This document shows positions 1 through 8,525 of a stretch of DNA of 64,000 nucleotides, in pieces. The position numbers and the translations under genes were made by a program. The notes beneath the pieces are model-generated. The model worked only from the letters and a program-made list of their open reading frames with translations. It had not been told where the DNA came from and searched no databases. Source of the stretch: Streptomyces sp. NBC_01294 (GTDB taxonomy: Bacteria; Actinomycetota; Actinomycetes; Streptomycetales; Streptomycetaceae); assembly GCF_035917235.1 (NCBI RefSeq), contig NZ_CP108423.1, forward strand, positions 744,001 through 808,000, read 5' to 3'. How positions within the stretch are numbered: the first letter of the stretch is position 1; the number at the start of each line of letters is the position of its first letter.

Positions 1-1734
1 GTCTCTTCCACTTGCAAGAAGATTCAGCACCTCGTTCACATCAAACTTCTTGCCCGTCTTGTCCAAGCAGTCAAGAAGCAGAGTGGCACTGTGCGTCTCA
101 CCCTTAGCGCTTTGAATCGTGCTCGCAATAGATGGCACCAGATCGGTCTCATCGGAGGTTGGCAGCAAAGTGCGGGGCGACTGACCTCTGGGCACGTACA
201 GAAACACCTCTCCCATACGGTTGAGGTCTGCCTCGGTTACGCTCGTCAACTCGGACAAGACACGCATGAGCTGATCCGTCAGCGACTCCCACAGACCCTC
301 ATCGTCCAACTGCGCGGTGAGCATGCTCAGTAGTACGGCACGCGCCTTCCCGCCAGCGGTGACTGCCTCTCGCTCCAGCCGCCCGATTGCTGGGAGATAG
401 CCCTCCGTCATAGGTCGAACCAACCCTCGAACGGCATTCCAGACGTGACTTACGGCACCGTGGCTGTCATCCGATTGCCACTGCGTCTGAGCCGAGCGGG
501 TAGTTCGGATGAGACTGCCCCGAACAGCATCCGCTTGGGCAAGAAGTTCAGGTACGTAGCAAGCAAGGGACTGGGGAAAGTTCGGAGAACTTCCTCGGTG
601 TCGACGCGCGCCAAGCACGCGCGGAGGGCTCTGTTGAAGGAGAGGTGGTGGGACGAGAGTCGCCGCCAGCCTTTCGAAGGCCGGCACGACTTGGGCAACC
701 GTACTTTCGTCATAGGTGAGGAGCACGATGGCCCCCTCAGGCCCTGCCCCGTGGATGCGCTGCCGACGATGCACCGTCAACTCGCTCGCCAGACCTGCTA
801 TCCGACTGCCGAACCGTCGGCTGACCGGTAGTTCAGCGGCCATGGGCAGCGGGAACGTACCGGCTTCGGTGCGCCCGGGCTGCCCGTCGTTGAAGATGCG
901 CTGATTCACGTCACCGACGCGCTGCACGACGGTTCCCGTCGACCCGAATACCTTGTCCAGTAGTCGCTCCTGCACCAGGCTGGTGTCCTGCATCTCGTCC
1001 AGGAGAACGAACGGAAAGCGCCGCGACGTGGCCTCCGCCAAGTCAGGGTTCCGCGCCAGGTGCTGCTCGGCGATCGCGAACATGTCCTCGTAGCGGAAGA
1101 TTCCTCTGCGAGACAGGTCCCGTTTGAGGAGGATGAACTGCTTCCCGCTGGAGGTCTCCTTCGAGAACGGCAGACTACGCGTGGCTACCACGGCGAGGTC
1201 GCGGGCTTCACAGACGAAACGGGCGGTGGCTGCGAGCTGCCTGCCGTCCCTCTGGCGATCGAGGGTTCCGAGCAGAGTTCGGAAGCGGGGGTCCCGCTCA
1301 AGGAGACGGAGCGCGGCTGCTGCATACGCCTCGTCATCGACTGCCTGGATCTCAACACCCAGGGCCCGCACAGCGGGTAGAGCAAGGAAGGTGTTGGCGA
1401 ACGATTGGATCGTCCCAATGAAGTGTGGATAAGCCAGAAGTCTTCGGCCGGCGGGGGTTGCGGCAAGTCGTGCAGTGATTTCAGTCTTGGCTGTGTTGGT
1501 GTGCGAGAGAACGCATATGCCTCTCGTCCGTGAGCTCCAACCTGCGGCAAGCAGTGCAAGCTTCAGGCCTATGAGGCTGGTTTTCCCCGACCCAGGTGCC
1601 GCTTGTAGATCAAGAGAGATCATGCTCTGCAGAAAGTCCCACTGTTCCTCGTGGGGAAGGGTGAGGCCCATCGCGGAAGCCAGCGCCTCAATCCTATCCT
1701 TGGCGAAGGCGGCCTGCTCGTAGGGGATCGTCAT
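1..1734 (-). CDS. UvrD/Rep-like helicase, GajB-like (3' end outside window)
   Basis: Superfamily 1 helicase; 578 residues are visible and the C-terminus lies beyond position 1. Seen: Walker A APGSGKTS at residues 46-53, motif II LLDEMQDT with DEMQD at 246-250, a Q/R-rich motif III region (GDVNQRIF) just after it, and a late motif TIQSAKGETHSATLL near the visible end, typical of UvrD/PcrA motif V-VI regions. The ATG at 1734 overlaps the TGA of the upstream OLD-type nuclease (ATGA), so the two are translationally coupled. Known: UvrD-like helicases directly downstream of class 2 OLD nucleases are the GajB subunit of Gabija defence. Codon use is visibly less GC-rich than in the core genes further right, consistent with acquisition. 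The assignment to Gabija rather than a generic OLD/UvrD repair pair is inference from gene order. Confidence 0.85.
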   Translation of the reverse strand, partial: MTIPYEQAAFAKDRIEALASAMGLTLPHEEQWDFLQSMISLDLQAAPGSGKTSLIGLKLALLAAGWSSRTRGICVLSHTNTAKTEITARLAATPAGRRLLAYPHFIGTIQSFANTFLALPAVRALGVEIQAVDDEAYAAAALRLLERDPRFRTLLGTLDRQRDGRQLAATARFVCEARDLAVVATRSLPFSKETSSGKQFILLKRDLSRRGIFRYEDMFAIAEQHLARNPDLAEATSRRFPFVLLDEMQDTSLVQERLLDKVFGSTGTVVQRVGDVNQRIFNDGQPGRTEAGTFPLPMAAELPVSRRFGSRIAGLASELTVHRRQRIHGAGPEGAIVLLTYDESTVAQVVPAFERLAATLVPPPLLQQSPPRVLGARRHRGSSPNFPQSLACYVPELLAQADAVRGSLIRTTRSAQTQWQSDDSHGAVSHVWNAVRGLVRPMTEGYLPAIGRLEREAVTAGGKARAVLLSMLTAQLDDEGLWESLTDQLMRVLSELTSVTEADLNRMGEVFLYVPRGQSPRTLLPTSDETDLVPSIASTIQSAKGETHSATLLLDCLDKTGKKFDVNEVLNLLASGRD

Positions 1735-3632
1735 GGCTCACCGCAAAGGTGGGCAAAGGCGCGACGGAGGTACGCCGGGATGTGTGCCTCTGTGAGTGGC
1801 GTGGACTTGAGCAGCCTGGCCGCATGCTGGGCTGCGATGGCCTTGCTCGCATTGCCTTTCTTCAGTGGTCGGTAGATTCGCAGGGCCGCCTCAGGACGAT
1901 TGACGCCCGCGGCCCGCCATTCTTCGACCTCCTGTGCCGCCTCACCATCGAGCTCTGCAAGCCTTTCAGCATCAGGCCACGACCGCTCCGAAGCTCGGGC
2001 AGCACGTACGGCCTGGTGCATCACCCTAGCCATGGCCCATGACGCAGCTGCCAGATCGTACTCGAGGGTCCAGTGGTCGGAAACGAATGTCTTCACATTC
2101 CCGTCGTCTCCACGCGTAAGGGCATCAACGTGTGCGGCAATCTGCTCCGCAGTCATGTCTGATACACACGGCAGCTCGCCTCTCATGTCCGTGGGAGTAC
2201 CATCCGGCAGCAGATCTCTGTCGCGGATGCAGGCCACAGTGACGGGGATCTGCCGACCCTCCCGCTGGAAGATCCGGCTATACCGGAACAGGCCCGTGTG
2301 ACCGACATTGACGACGCTGACCCCACTCTCGTTGAAGGAGCGGCCGACAGCCTGCGCGAGGGCAGGAAGCAGCAAAGCCTCCGCATCGCCTTCCACCACA
2401 GCGACGGAGCGGGCAAAGAACAGATTGGCCTTGGTCACGTCAAGGAAGCGAGAAAGGAAAGCATAGTCGCCCGCATCGAGCCGGGTGTGTCCCGGAGCCA
2501 GGCTGAACGTGCTGCCACGCGCTACGAGGGTGAGCCATTCGACAGGGACCGCGGAGGCCAGGTTGGGGCTGTGGGTAGTGAGAATGACTTGGACGCCTGC
2601 GGCCGCTCCGGCCGTCCCGGCCGCCCGCTCGTACAGAAGGTCCATCACACGAGTCTGCAACTGAGGATGCAGGTGGGCCTCGGGTTCCTCGATGAGCAGC
2701 AAAGGCGCGGTCTCGCTGTTCCCCAGCAGTAGCAGCTCGGCAGCCATGAACAGAGCGTTGTTGTAGCCCAGCCCCCGACGGGTCCATTCGCCAGTACCAG
2801 CGAAGAGCGTGAGCTCCAGCCGTTCCAACGCCCGAGCGAGCGTGGCATCGCCGGCCACCCCGATCTCGCCCCGGAGGACATCTGAGCCAATCGAGAACTT
2901 TTCGAGGTAGTTGGTGTTGATGTCGTCGCGAGCCGCAGCAACGGCAGCATTGCTTGTGATGTGGTGTTCAGCTCGCCGCAGGATGCCCACAAGGGTGTCG
3001 GCTGTGTCGGTCTCAGCGTTGAAGTCGTCCTGCTCTTCCTTGAGGATCGCCGGATAGCTGGCCAGGATCTGGGAAAGCCTGGATCCACGTCCCGAGCGAA
3101 GCTCTGCCTCCGCATCCCGTAGCGGCCTCAGGTAGGTCGCTTTCAGGAGCTCACGGGCGGCACCGTCCAAAGCGGGTCCCTTGCCGTCCGGTCCGGTCCG
3201 CGTGGTGACAGAGACACGATTCGAGCGCTGCGGATCCATGAGTTGCGCTCTGAATGTGACATACAAGGCGCTGCCACTCGCGTCTGTAGTGAGCAGCTCG
3301 AGGAAGGTACCCTTCTCCTCCGCGGAAAGCCCTCTGAACCCACAGGTAATCGTGAAGGTGTCCGAGCGGCCCCCGGCCCCGACATGGAAGTCGTCCTTGG
3401 TGACGCGGTAGTAGTCCGCTGCAGTTGTGAGGAGGCAGACCCGGATGGCATCCACGATGGCCGTCTTACCGCTGTCGTTCTCTCCCACTAGTACGGTGGT
3501 GCCCGGAGCGAAGTCAACGCGAAGCGAGCGGTCCGCGTCGCCGCCCTCCTGCCCAGCCGGGCCGAAGGTGCGAAAGTTCTCGGCGCGCAGATGAGCCAGA
3601 TACACACGTTCCCCCGGGCGGCAAGAGTGCAC
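1731..3632 (-). CDS. OLD-family ATP-dependent nuclease (AAA + TOPRIM), GajA-like
   Basis: Class 2 OLD endonuclease, 633 aa from a GTG start. The N-terminal ABC/AAA ATPase has Walker A GENDSGKT (50-57), an insertion/dimerisation segment, a signature-like GLGYNNALFMAAE (287-299), Walker B LLLIEEPEAHLHP (311-323) and switch His in TTHS (352-355). The C-terminal TOPRIM domain has the acidic Glu in VVEGDAE (E414), the DxD in IRDRD (471-473) and a Lys-rich segment KKGNASK (591-597) that can supply the catalytic lysine. All key residues appear intact. Known: GajA of Gabija is a sequence-specific DNA-nicking enzyme held off by cellular nucleotides, partnered with GajB. The downstream helicase overlaps by 4 bp. 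A second GTG at 3605, preceded by GGGGGA, gives a start right at the conserved YLAHLRAENFRTF and may be the true one. Confidence 0.88.
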   Translation of the reverse strand: MHSCRPGERVYLAHLRAENFRTFGPAGQEGGDADRSLRVDFAPGTTVLVGENDSGKTAIVDAIRVCLLTTAADYYRVTKDDFHVGAGGRSDTFTITCGFRGLSAEEKGTFLELLTTDASGSALYVTFRAQLMDPQRSNRVSVTTRTGPDGKGPALDGAARELLKATYLRPLRDAEAELRSGRGSRLSQILASYPAILKEEQDDFNAETDTADTLVGILRRAEHHITSNAAVAAARDDINTNYLEKFSIGSDVLRGEIGVAGDATLARALERLELTLFAGTGEWTRRGLGYNNALFMAAELLLLGNSETAPLLLIEEPEAHLHPQLQTRVMDLLYERAAGTAGAAAGVQVILTTHSPNLASAVPVEWLTLVARGSTFSLAPGHTRLDAGDYAFLSRFLDVTKANLFFARSVAVVEGDAEALLLPALAQAVGRSFNESGVSVVNVGHTGLFRYSRIFQREGRQIPVTVACIRDRDLLPDGTPTDMRGELPCVSDMTAEQIAAHVDALTRGDDGNVKTFVSDHWTLEYDLAAASWAMARVMHQAVRAARASERSWPDAERLAELDGEAAQEVEEWRAAGVNRPEAALRIYRPLKKGNASKAIAAQHAARLLKSTPLTEAHIPAYLRRAFAHLCGEP

Positions 3633-3779
3633 CCCTGAGGATGCAGGCGTCGGCTACCGCCCCAAGTTCCCCACCCGTACGCGGCTTGAAGCAGATAATA
3701 CGGCCGCCAACGTCGTCTTTTCGGTGAATTCCAGAGATTCACCCAGGCCCACTGATGCAGTCCCCATCACCGGACCCCC
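3633..3779 (-). promoter_or_regulatory. Leader of the OLD/UvrD gene pair, possible promoter
   Basis: A 147-bp gap between the Mrr-type gene and the OLD nuclease, both on the minus strand. On that strand TATTAT (3700-3695) resembles a -10 box; no convincing -35 could be placed. A small inverted repeat GTGAAT/ATTCAC lies at 3724-3729 and 3737-3742. The gap suggests the nuclease/helicase pair has its own promoter and is not purely read through from the Mrr gene. Low confidence. Confidence 0.3.
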
Positions 3780-5537
3780 TCAGCGCGGTCGGCGCTTCGG
3801 AGGGACCGGACCCGGGATGACATCGAGGTCGAGATGTTCCTTGAACAAGTGAACCAGGTTGGCGCCGTCCAGGAGTTCAAGGCGTCCGTGGTCGTTCGCG
3901 AACGCCTCGCTCGCCCGGCCGAACCACGAGGTCGTCACCAGGATGCCCTTGGCTGCCCGCTTGTGCTCCACGACGCCGGCGAGGGCGGAGACCGATTCGA
4001 AGGGCACCACCTTGGCAGTGCGTTTGGCCTGAATGATGCACAGGCCTCGCATGACCGGGTCGGTGTTCATCGCCACAGCGTCCACACCCTCGTCCTGCGA
4101 CGGTCGCGTGTTGACACTGTCGAGGCCGATGGCTTCGAACAACTGCCGGACCAAATGCTCGAATTCCGTGGGCGAGAGGTCCATCAGCACGGGACGGCTG
4201 TCCAGGCCCGCCACGACGTCCATGCTGTCCATCAGCCGGTACTTGCTCAAGTCGAAGGTGACCAGCGGGCGCACCGGCTCCAGCTGGTACGGATTCGGTG
4301 AGATCAGCGATCGCAGCCGCTTCAGGCAGGCCTGCGGATCGACTTGGGTCAGCACCAGTTCGCTGAACTCCTGCCTCCCCGCCTGGAGAGTGATCAGACA
4401 GGGGTGCACCTCGCGGCCCGTGGCACGGTCGATGGTCGCCACGTGCCCGTTCAGCGCCACGGACCTCACCACCCCGTCGGTGTCCGCCGCGAACAACTCG
4501 TGGACGGTCCTCAGCGCCGTCTGCGCCAGTACGGACGCGTACAGCTCGTGGCGCTCCTTCTCGGGCCTCGAGACAAGCGTGATCTCGTCGCGCGTCTTCA
4601 CGTACCGGTAGGCGCGGGCCGCCGGGACCACATCTTCCAGCGGCAGGTCGATCTCGACCAGCAGGTCTCCCGTATCTGCCTGGTAGGAGACCTGGTGCGC
4701 CTTCGGGAAGCCGTGGGGGTACGTGGAGGCGGCCAGGACCTGGTCGATGAACCACTCGACCGCTTCGACGTCGCGCTCCTGGTAGGCGACGCGGCGTGCC
4801 TCGATCCCGGCATTCCACTCCTCGATGCGGGCGGCCTCCTGCTGGTTGCGCTCGTCATGGCGGGCCTGCGCCGCATCCAGCTTCCCGACCCGCTTGTGCT
4901 CCTCGCGAGCATGGTCACGCAGCGCCTCGTCGAACCGCTTGCGTGCAGCCTCCACCTCCGCGTCGTACGAACGGCGCCCGAAGCCGAGCGCGCCCAACCA
5001 TCCACGCGGCGGCTCGGGCTCGTACTCTCCCCACCGCGGGAGGGGAACGGGCTTCGTGCGGCTCTTGGACGGCGCGAAGACCGCAGGGACGAAGTGCTGC
5101 CTGAGACTGTCGAAGCTCAGGGGCCGGCCCTCCAGCACCGCCGCACGTAACAGTCCCGCCAGCTGCTCGACGTCGTGCTCGGTCACGCTCGTCTTGTCGA
5201 CGGCCTCCTGGGCACGTGCGGCCTCGTAGGCAACCTTCTCGTCGCGCGCCTTGCGCTTGGCCTCCGTCTCAGCAGCCTTCTGGCGCCGCTCACGTTCCTT
5301 GGCCTGCCGCGCCCGCTCGCGCGCGTACTCGTCGCCCCCACCCGCCACCGCCACCCCCAGGTCCCTGCACGCCGGTCCGCTCAGGACTTCCCCCACCCAG
5401 GGTCGTGCAATCCGCTTGCCTACCCACTCGATCACTGGAACGCCCGCAAGCGCCCTCTGCGTCCAGGCCGGGCGAGAAGAGCTTTGACGGCTACGCTCTG
5501 TAGAACCTGCGGCGCCGTGCCCGAGGAGCCCGTCCAC
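3780..5537 (-). CDS. Mrr-type restriction endonuclease with long coiled-coil N-terminal region
   Basis: 585 aa from the longest start. The C-terminal ~130 residues form an Mrr_cat/PD-(D/E)xK nuclease: helix with PTEFEHLVRQLFEAIG, catalytic Asp in DEGVDAVA (D486) and the QAK half of the motif in IIQAKR (Q503-K505), then a segment with GILVTTSWFG typical of Mrr. Residues ~70-240 are very charged (ERERRQKAAETEAKRKARDE, then EEHKRVGKLDAAQARHDE) and probably coiled coil. The middle ~300 residues are of unrecognised function. Known: Mrr enzymes cleave modified or foreign DNA. Upstream of the OLD/UvrD pair on the same strand, it makes a defence cluster. The start is uncertain: the first ~30 residues are low-complexity and a GTG at 5435 (before IEWVGKR) is an alternative. 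Confidence 0.8.
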   Translation of the reverse strand: MDGLLGHGAAGSTERSRQSSSRPAWTQRALAGVPVIEWVGKRIARPWVGEVLSGPACRDLGVAVAGGGDEYARERARQAKERERRQKAAETEAKRKARDEKVAYEAARAQEAVDKTSVTEHDVEQLAGLLRAAVLEGRPLSFDSLRQHFVPAVFAPSKSRTKPVPLPRWGEYEPEPPRGWLGALGFGRRSYDAEVEAARKRFDEALRDHAREEHKRVGKLDAAQARHDERNQQEAARIEEWNAGIEARRVAYQERDVEAVEWFIDQVLAASTYPHGFPKAHQVSYQADTGDLLVEIDLPLEDVVPAARAYRYVKTRDEITLVSRPEKERHELYASVLAQTALRTVHELFAADTDGVVRSVALNGHVATIDRATGREVHPCLITLQAGRQEFSELVLTQVDPQACLKRLRSLISPNPYQLEPVRPLVTFDLSKYRLMDSMDVVAGLDSRPVLMDLSPTEFEHLVRQLFEAIGLDSVNTRPSQDEGVDAVAMNTDPVMRGLCIIQAKRTAKVVPFESVSALAGVVEHKRAAKGILVTTSWFGRASEAFANDHGRLELLDGANLVHLFKEHLDLDVIPGPVPPKRRPR

Positions 5538-5591
5538 GGTTCATTCGGGACCATCGGAAGACATCCCTCGACCTGACGAACCGTCATCAAA

Positions 5592-5624
5592 GTCAGCATT
5601 GGGTCAGCATTGGGTCAGCATTGG
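5592..5624. repeat. Three perfect copies of an 11-bp direct repeat
   Basis: The unit gtcagcattgg occurs back to back at 5592-5602, 5603-5613 and 5614-5624, in the 251-bp non-coding border (5538-5788) between the low-GC defence segment and the pirin gene. The 11-bp period is near one DNA turn, as expected for cooperative protein sites, but it could also be simple slippage. No tRNA or integrase lies nearby in the window, so an attachment-site role is only speculation. Confidence 0.75.
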
Positions 5625-5788
5625 TCCTGGCAAAGCTGACCCCAGCTGGTCACACCTGGGAAACGTCGAGAGCCCGGAGAGGGCCTCTCGCAGCCCGCGT
5701 CGCCCACCCCGGCGGAACGATCTCCGCGCGGGATACGGCCCCTCTCAGGCTGATCTCGACTTGTCGGGCTACTTTGAAAAACCGCAGG

Positions 5789-6754
5789 TCAACGTACCCG
5801 TCCGCGTGCCTTAAGCGGCCCCGGCGGGAGCTGCGGCGCCGGGATCGGAGGGCCGTCGTAACCCTTCACTTCGCCGTACCGGGAGCCTTCCATCCAGTCC
5901 TTGCGGGCTTGTACGATCTCCTCGTTGCTCCGGCCGATCCAGTTCCAGAACATCACGATCTCCTCCTCGAACGGTTCGCCGCCCAGGAGCATCAGGCTCG
6001 CGTCCGAGGTTGCCCTCAGGGGGAGTTCCGTGCGGCCGCAGCCGAGGTAGAGCATCGAGCCCGGGAGGACCGGGACGTCGTCCACGTGGGCCTCGCCCGA
6101 CATCGACAGGACCGCGTACTCGAAGTCCGGGTCGAGCGGGAGCGCGGTCTCGGTGCCGGATGCCAGGGTCAGGTCCGCGCCCACGATCGGGGTGTACGCC
6201 GTGCCGGGCGAGGTCGCCGTGTCCAGGGTGCCCAGGATGACGGTGGCGGTCAGGCCGGGGGCCGTGACCTGCGGGAGTTCGGCGTGGTGCTGGAAGTGGG
6301 GGGCCACGTCCCGGTGCGCGTCCGGCAGGGCCACCCACAGCTGTGCGCCGTGCAGGAAGCGGGCGTGCGGGCGCGGGCTCTCCTCCGAGTGGCTGATGCC
6401 GCGGCCGGAGGTCATCAGGCCCAGCTCGCGCGGGCGGATCGTGGCGAGGCTGCCCTCGCTGTCGCGGTGCAGGACCTCGCCCTCGTGGAGCCAGCTCACG
6501 GTCTGCAGGCCCGAGTGGGGGTGCGGGGCGACCTGCATGCCGGGCTCGTCGGCGATGTCGTCCGGGCCGTAGTGGTCCACGAAGCACCAGGCGCCCACCA
6601 TGCGGCGGCCCAGGTTCGGCAGGAGGCGGCGTACCTCCGTGGATTCCCCGAGCTTGACCGTGCGCGGGCTGAGGAGCTCGCGTACCGGTTCGGCCACGAC
6701 GAAGCCGCGGCCGCCGCATGCGGAGAGAGCGGGCTGGCGATCGAGATTGCTCAT
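5789..6754 (-). CDS. Pirin family protein
   Basis: Bicupin of the pirin family, 321 aa. Seen: the N-terminal cupin with WCFVDHYGPDD and metal-ligand motif HPHSGLQTVSWLHEGEVLHRDS (histidines of the pirin signature), then TSGRGISHSEES, and a C-terminal cupin ending with FWNWIGRSNEEIVQARKDW. Known: bacterial pirins can be quercetin-dioxygenase-like metal enzymes or modulators of central metabolism; the substrate cannot be deduced. Divergent from the TPR gene at 6860, sharing a ~105-bp intergenic region. Usual family length and core-like codon use mark the start of the conserved part of the window. Confidence 0.92.
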   Translation of the reverse strand: MSNLDRQPALSACGGRGFVVAEPVRELLSPRTVKLGESTEVRRLLPNLGRRMVGAWCFVDHYGPDDIADEPGMQVAPHPHSGLQTVSWLHEGEVLHRDSEGSLATIRPRELGLMTSGRGISHSEESPRPHARFLHGAQLWVALPDAHRDVAPHFQHHAELPQVTAPGLTATVILGTLDTATSPGTAYTPIVGADLTLASGTETALPLDPDFEYAVLSMSGEAHVDDVPVLPGSMLYLGCGRTELPLRATSDASLMLLGGEPFEEEIVMFWNWIGRSNEEIVQARKDWMEGSRYGEVKGYDGPPIPAPQLPPGPLKARGRVR

Positions 6755-6859
6755 GCTGACAACCTAGCCTCGCGGCGGTGGCTCCGGAGGGCGGAATGTT
6801 CCACTGCCACGGCGTGTTGGACGCTCCGGACGGACCACCTGAACGGCGGAAGGGACCCG

Positions 6860-7210
6860 ATGAACGCGCCGACGACGTACTTCGAGCACGGGACGGCAGC
6901 CGAGCGCTGGGCGCGCGCCCTGCTCTTCTTCGACGCGAAGGAGTACGCGACGGCCGCCCGCATCCTGGACACGCTGACGGGCGAGGCGCCGAAGCAGCTC
7001 GCGCCGCGGCTGCTGCTGGCCCGTGCCTACTACCACTCCGCCCAGCTCTCCCGCGCCGAGCACGAGCTCCGCGCCATCCTGGAGCGCTGGCCGGTGGAGG
7101 ACTACGCGCAGCTGATGCTCGGTCGCACCCTGGAGCGGCTGGGCCGGGCCACCGAGGCCCGCCCGTACCTCCGGATGGCCGCCGCGATGGCGGGCGAGTT
7201 CCCCGAGTAG
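6860..7210 (+). CDS. Small tetratricopeptide-repeat protein
   Basis: 116 aa from ATG 6860, preceded by AAGGGA. Two or three TPR-like helix pairs fill the protein: ALLFFDAKEYATAARIL, LARAYYHSAQLSRAEHELRAIL and LMLGRTLERLGRATEARPYL. No signal peptide or enzymatic motif. Small cytosolic TPR proteins of this type are common in Streptomyces; partner unknown. An upstream in-frame open stretch reaches back to 5621 but lies antisense to pirin and has no start signal, so the short form is preferred. Confidence 0.85.
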   Translation: MNAPTTYFEHGTAAERWARALLFFDAKEYATAARILDTLTGEAPKQLAPRLLLARAYYHSAQLSRAEHELRAILERWPVEDYAQLMLGRTLERLGRATEARPYLRMAAAMAGEFPE

Positions 7211-7216
7211 CGGGCC

Positions 7217-7244
7217 GCCCGGCCCCGTGCATGCGGGGTCGGGC
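7217..7244 (+). terminator. Hairpin after the TPR gene
   Basis: Stem gcccggccccg (7217-7227) pairs with cggggtcgggc (7234-7244), one mismatch, around a 6-nt loop, seven bases after the TPR stop codon. No U-tract, as usual in Streptomyces. Confidence 0.6.
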
Positions 7245-7271
7245 CTCCGGCTCGGATAGCCTGGGTCCCAT

Positions 7272-8474
7272 ATGAACCGCCTCACCACACCCTTCGGCTC
7301 CTACGAGCTCACCCGCTTCCCCGAGGACCCGCGCGACCGGCTCCGTGCATGGGACGCCGCCGACGAGTACCTGCTGCGCCACCTGGACTCCGGTACCGGG
7401 GAGCGCGGACCGGTGGACCTGGCCGCCGCCGGGCAGATCACCGTGCTCGGGGACCGATGGGGGACGCTGACGACGGCGCTCGCCGCGTACCGTCCGACGC
7501 AGATCACCGACTCGGTCCTCACCCGCTCCGCCACCGCGGCCAATCTCGACCGCAACGGGATCGGGACGGCGAAGTCGACGCTGACGCTGCTGACCACGCA
7601 GGACCCGCCGCCCGGGAAGATCGACGTCCTTCTGGTGCGCGTGCCCAAGAGCCTGGCGCTGCTGGAGGACCAGCTTTACCGGCTGGCGCCGCACGTGCAC
7701 GCGGGCACCGTCGTGGTCGGCGCCGGCATGGTCAAGGAGATCCACACCTCCACGCTGCGCCTCTTCGAGAAGATCCTCGGCCCGACGAAGACCTCGCTCG
7801 CGGAGAAAAAGGCCCGGCTGATCTTCTGCACCCCGGGCACCCCCGGGGCGACCCGCCCCGCGACCCCGGGGCCGTGGCCGCTGACGTACACGGTGGACGA
7901 GGACGCGGGGTCGGGCTCCGGCCTGACCGTCGTGAACCACGCCGGGATCTTCTGCGCCGACCGGCTGGACGTGGGCACCCGCTTCTTCCTGCAGAACCTG
8001 CCGACCAACACCGACGGCGCCCGGGTCGTGGACCTGGGCTGCGGGAACGGCGTCGTCGGCACGGCGGTGCAGGCCCACGACCCGGATGCCGAGGTCGTCT
8101 TCACCGACGAGTCCTACCAGGCGGTCGCCTCGGCGCAGGCCACGTACCGGGCGAACGTCCGCGAGGGCCGGCGGACCGCCGAGTTCCTCGTCGGCGACGG
8201 GGTCGCGATGCTGCCCCCCGCCTCCGTGGACCTGGTGCTGAGCAATCCGCCCTTCCACTCGCACCAGGCCACCACGGACGCGACGGCGCTGCGGATGTTC
8301 GCGCAGTCGCGCAAGGTGCTGCGGCCCGGGGGCGAGCTGTGGATCGTCGCCAACCGGCACATGGGCTACCACACCCATCTGCGCCGGCTGTTCGGCAACA
8401 GCGAAGTCGTCGCGAGCGAGCCGAAGTTCGTGGTCCTGCGGGCGGTCAAGCAGGATCGTCCGCGGCCTATGTGA
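7272..8474 (+). CDS. Class I SAM methyltransferase of the RsmC/RlmG type
   Basis: 400 aa, two-domain rRNA guanine-N2 methyltransferase architecture: a degenerate N-terminal methyltransferase-like domain (to ~residue 200) and a catalytic C-terminal half with SAM-binding VVDLGCGNGVVGTAV (~residues 257-271), acidic VVFTDES and the substrate-binding NPPF in LVLSNPPFHSH. Known: the NPPF motif marks N-methyltransferases acting on nucleic-acid bases; RlmG/RsmC modify 23S/16S rRNA. The exact target cannot be assigned. A TAGCCT -10-like hexamer about 9 nt upstream of the ATG suggests a leaderless or short-leader mRNA. Confidence 0.88.
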   Translation: MNRLTTPFGSYELTRFPEDPRDRLRAWDAADEYLLRHLDSGTGERGPVDLAAAGQITVLGDRWGTLTTALAAYRPTQITDSVLTRSATAANLDRNGIGTAKSTLTLLTTQDPPPGKIDVLLVRVPKSLALLEDQLYRLAPHVHAGTVVVGAGMVKEIHTSTLRLFEKILGPTKTSLAEKKARLIFCTPGTPGATRPATPGPWPLTYTVDEDAGSGSGLTVVNHAGIFCADRLDVGTRFFLQNLPTNTDGARVVDLGCGNGVVGTAVQAHDPDAEVVFTDESYQAVASAQATYRANVREGRRTAEFLVGDGVAMLPPASVDLVLSNPPFHSHQATTDATALRMFAQSRKVLRPGGELWIVANRHMGYHTHLRRLFGNSEVVASEPKFVVLRAVKQDRPRPM

Positions 8475-8525
8475 CCTGCGAGTACACCTCCCGGCGGCAG
8501 CCTGGGGCGTCCTACACTCTGGCGC

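Noticed and set aside
5625..5788. tRNA gene or attachment site at the island border
   Set aside because: No cloverleaf with a TTC-loop pattern and no integrase in the window; only the 11-bp repeats are supportable.
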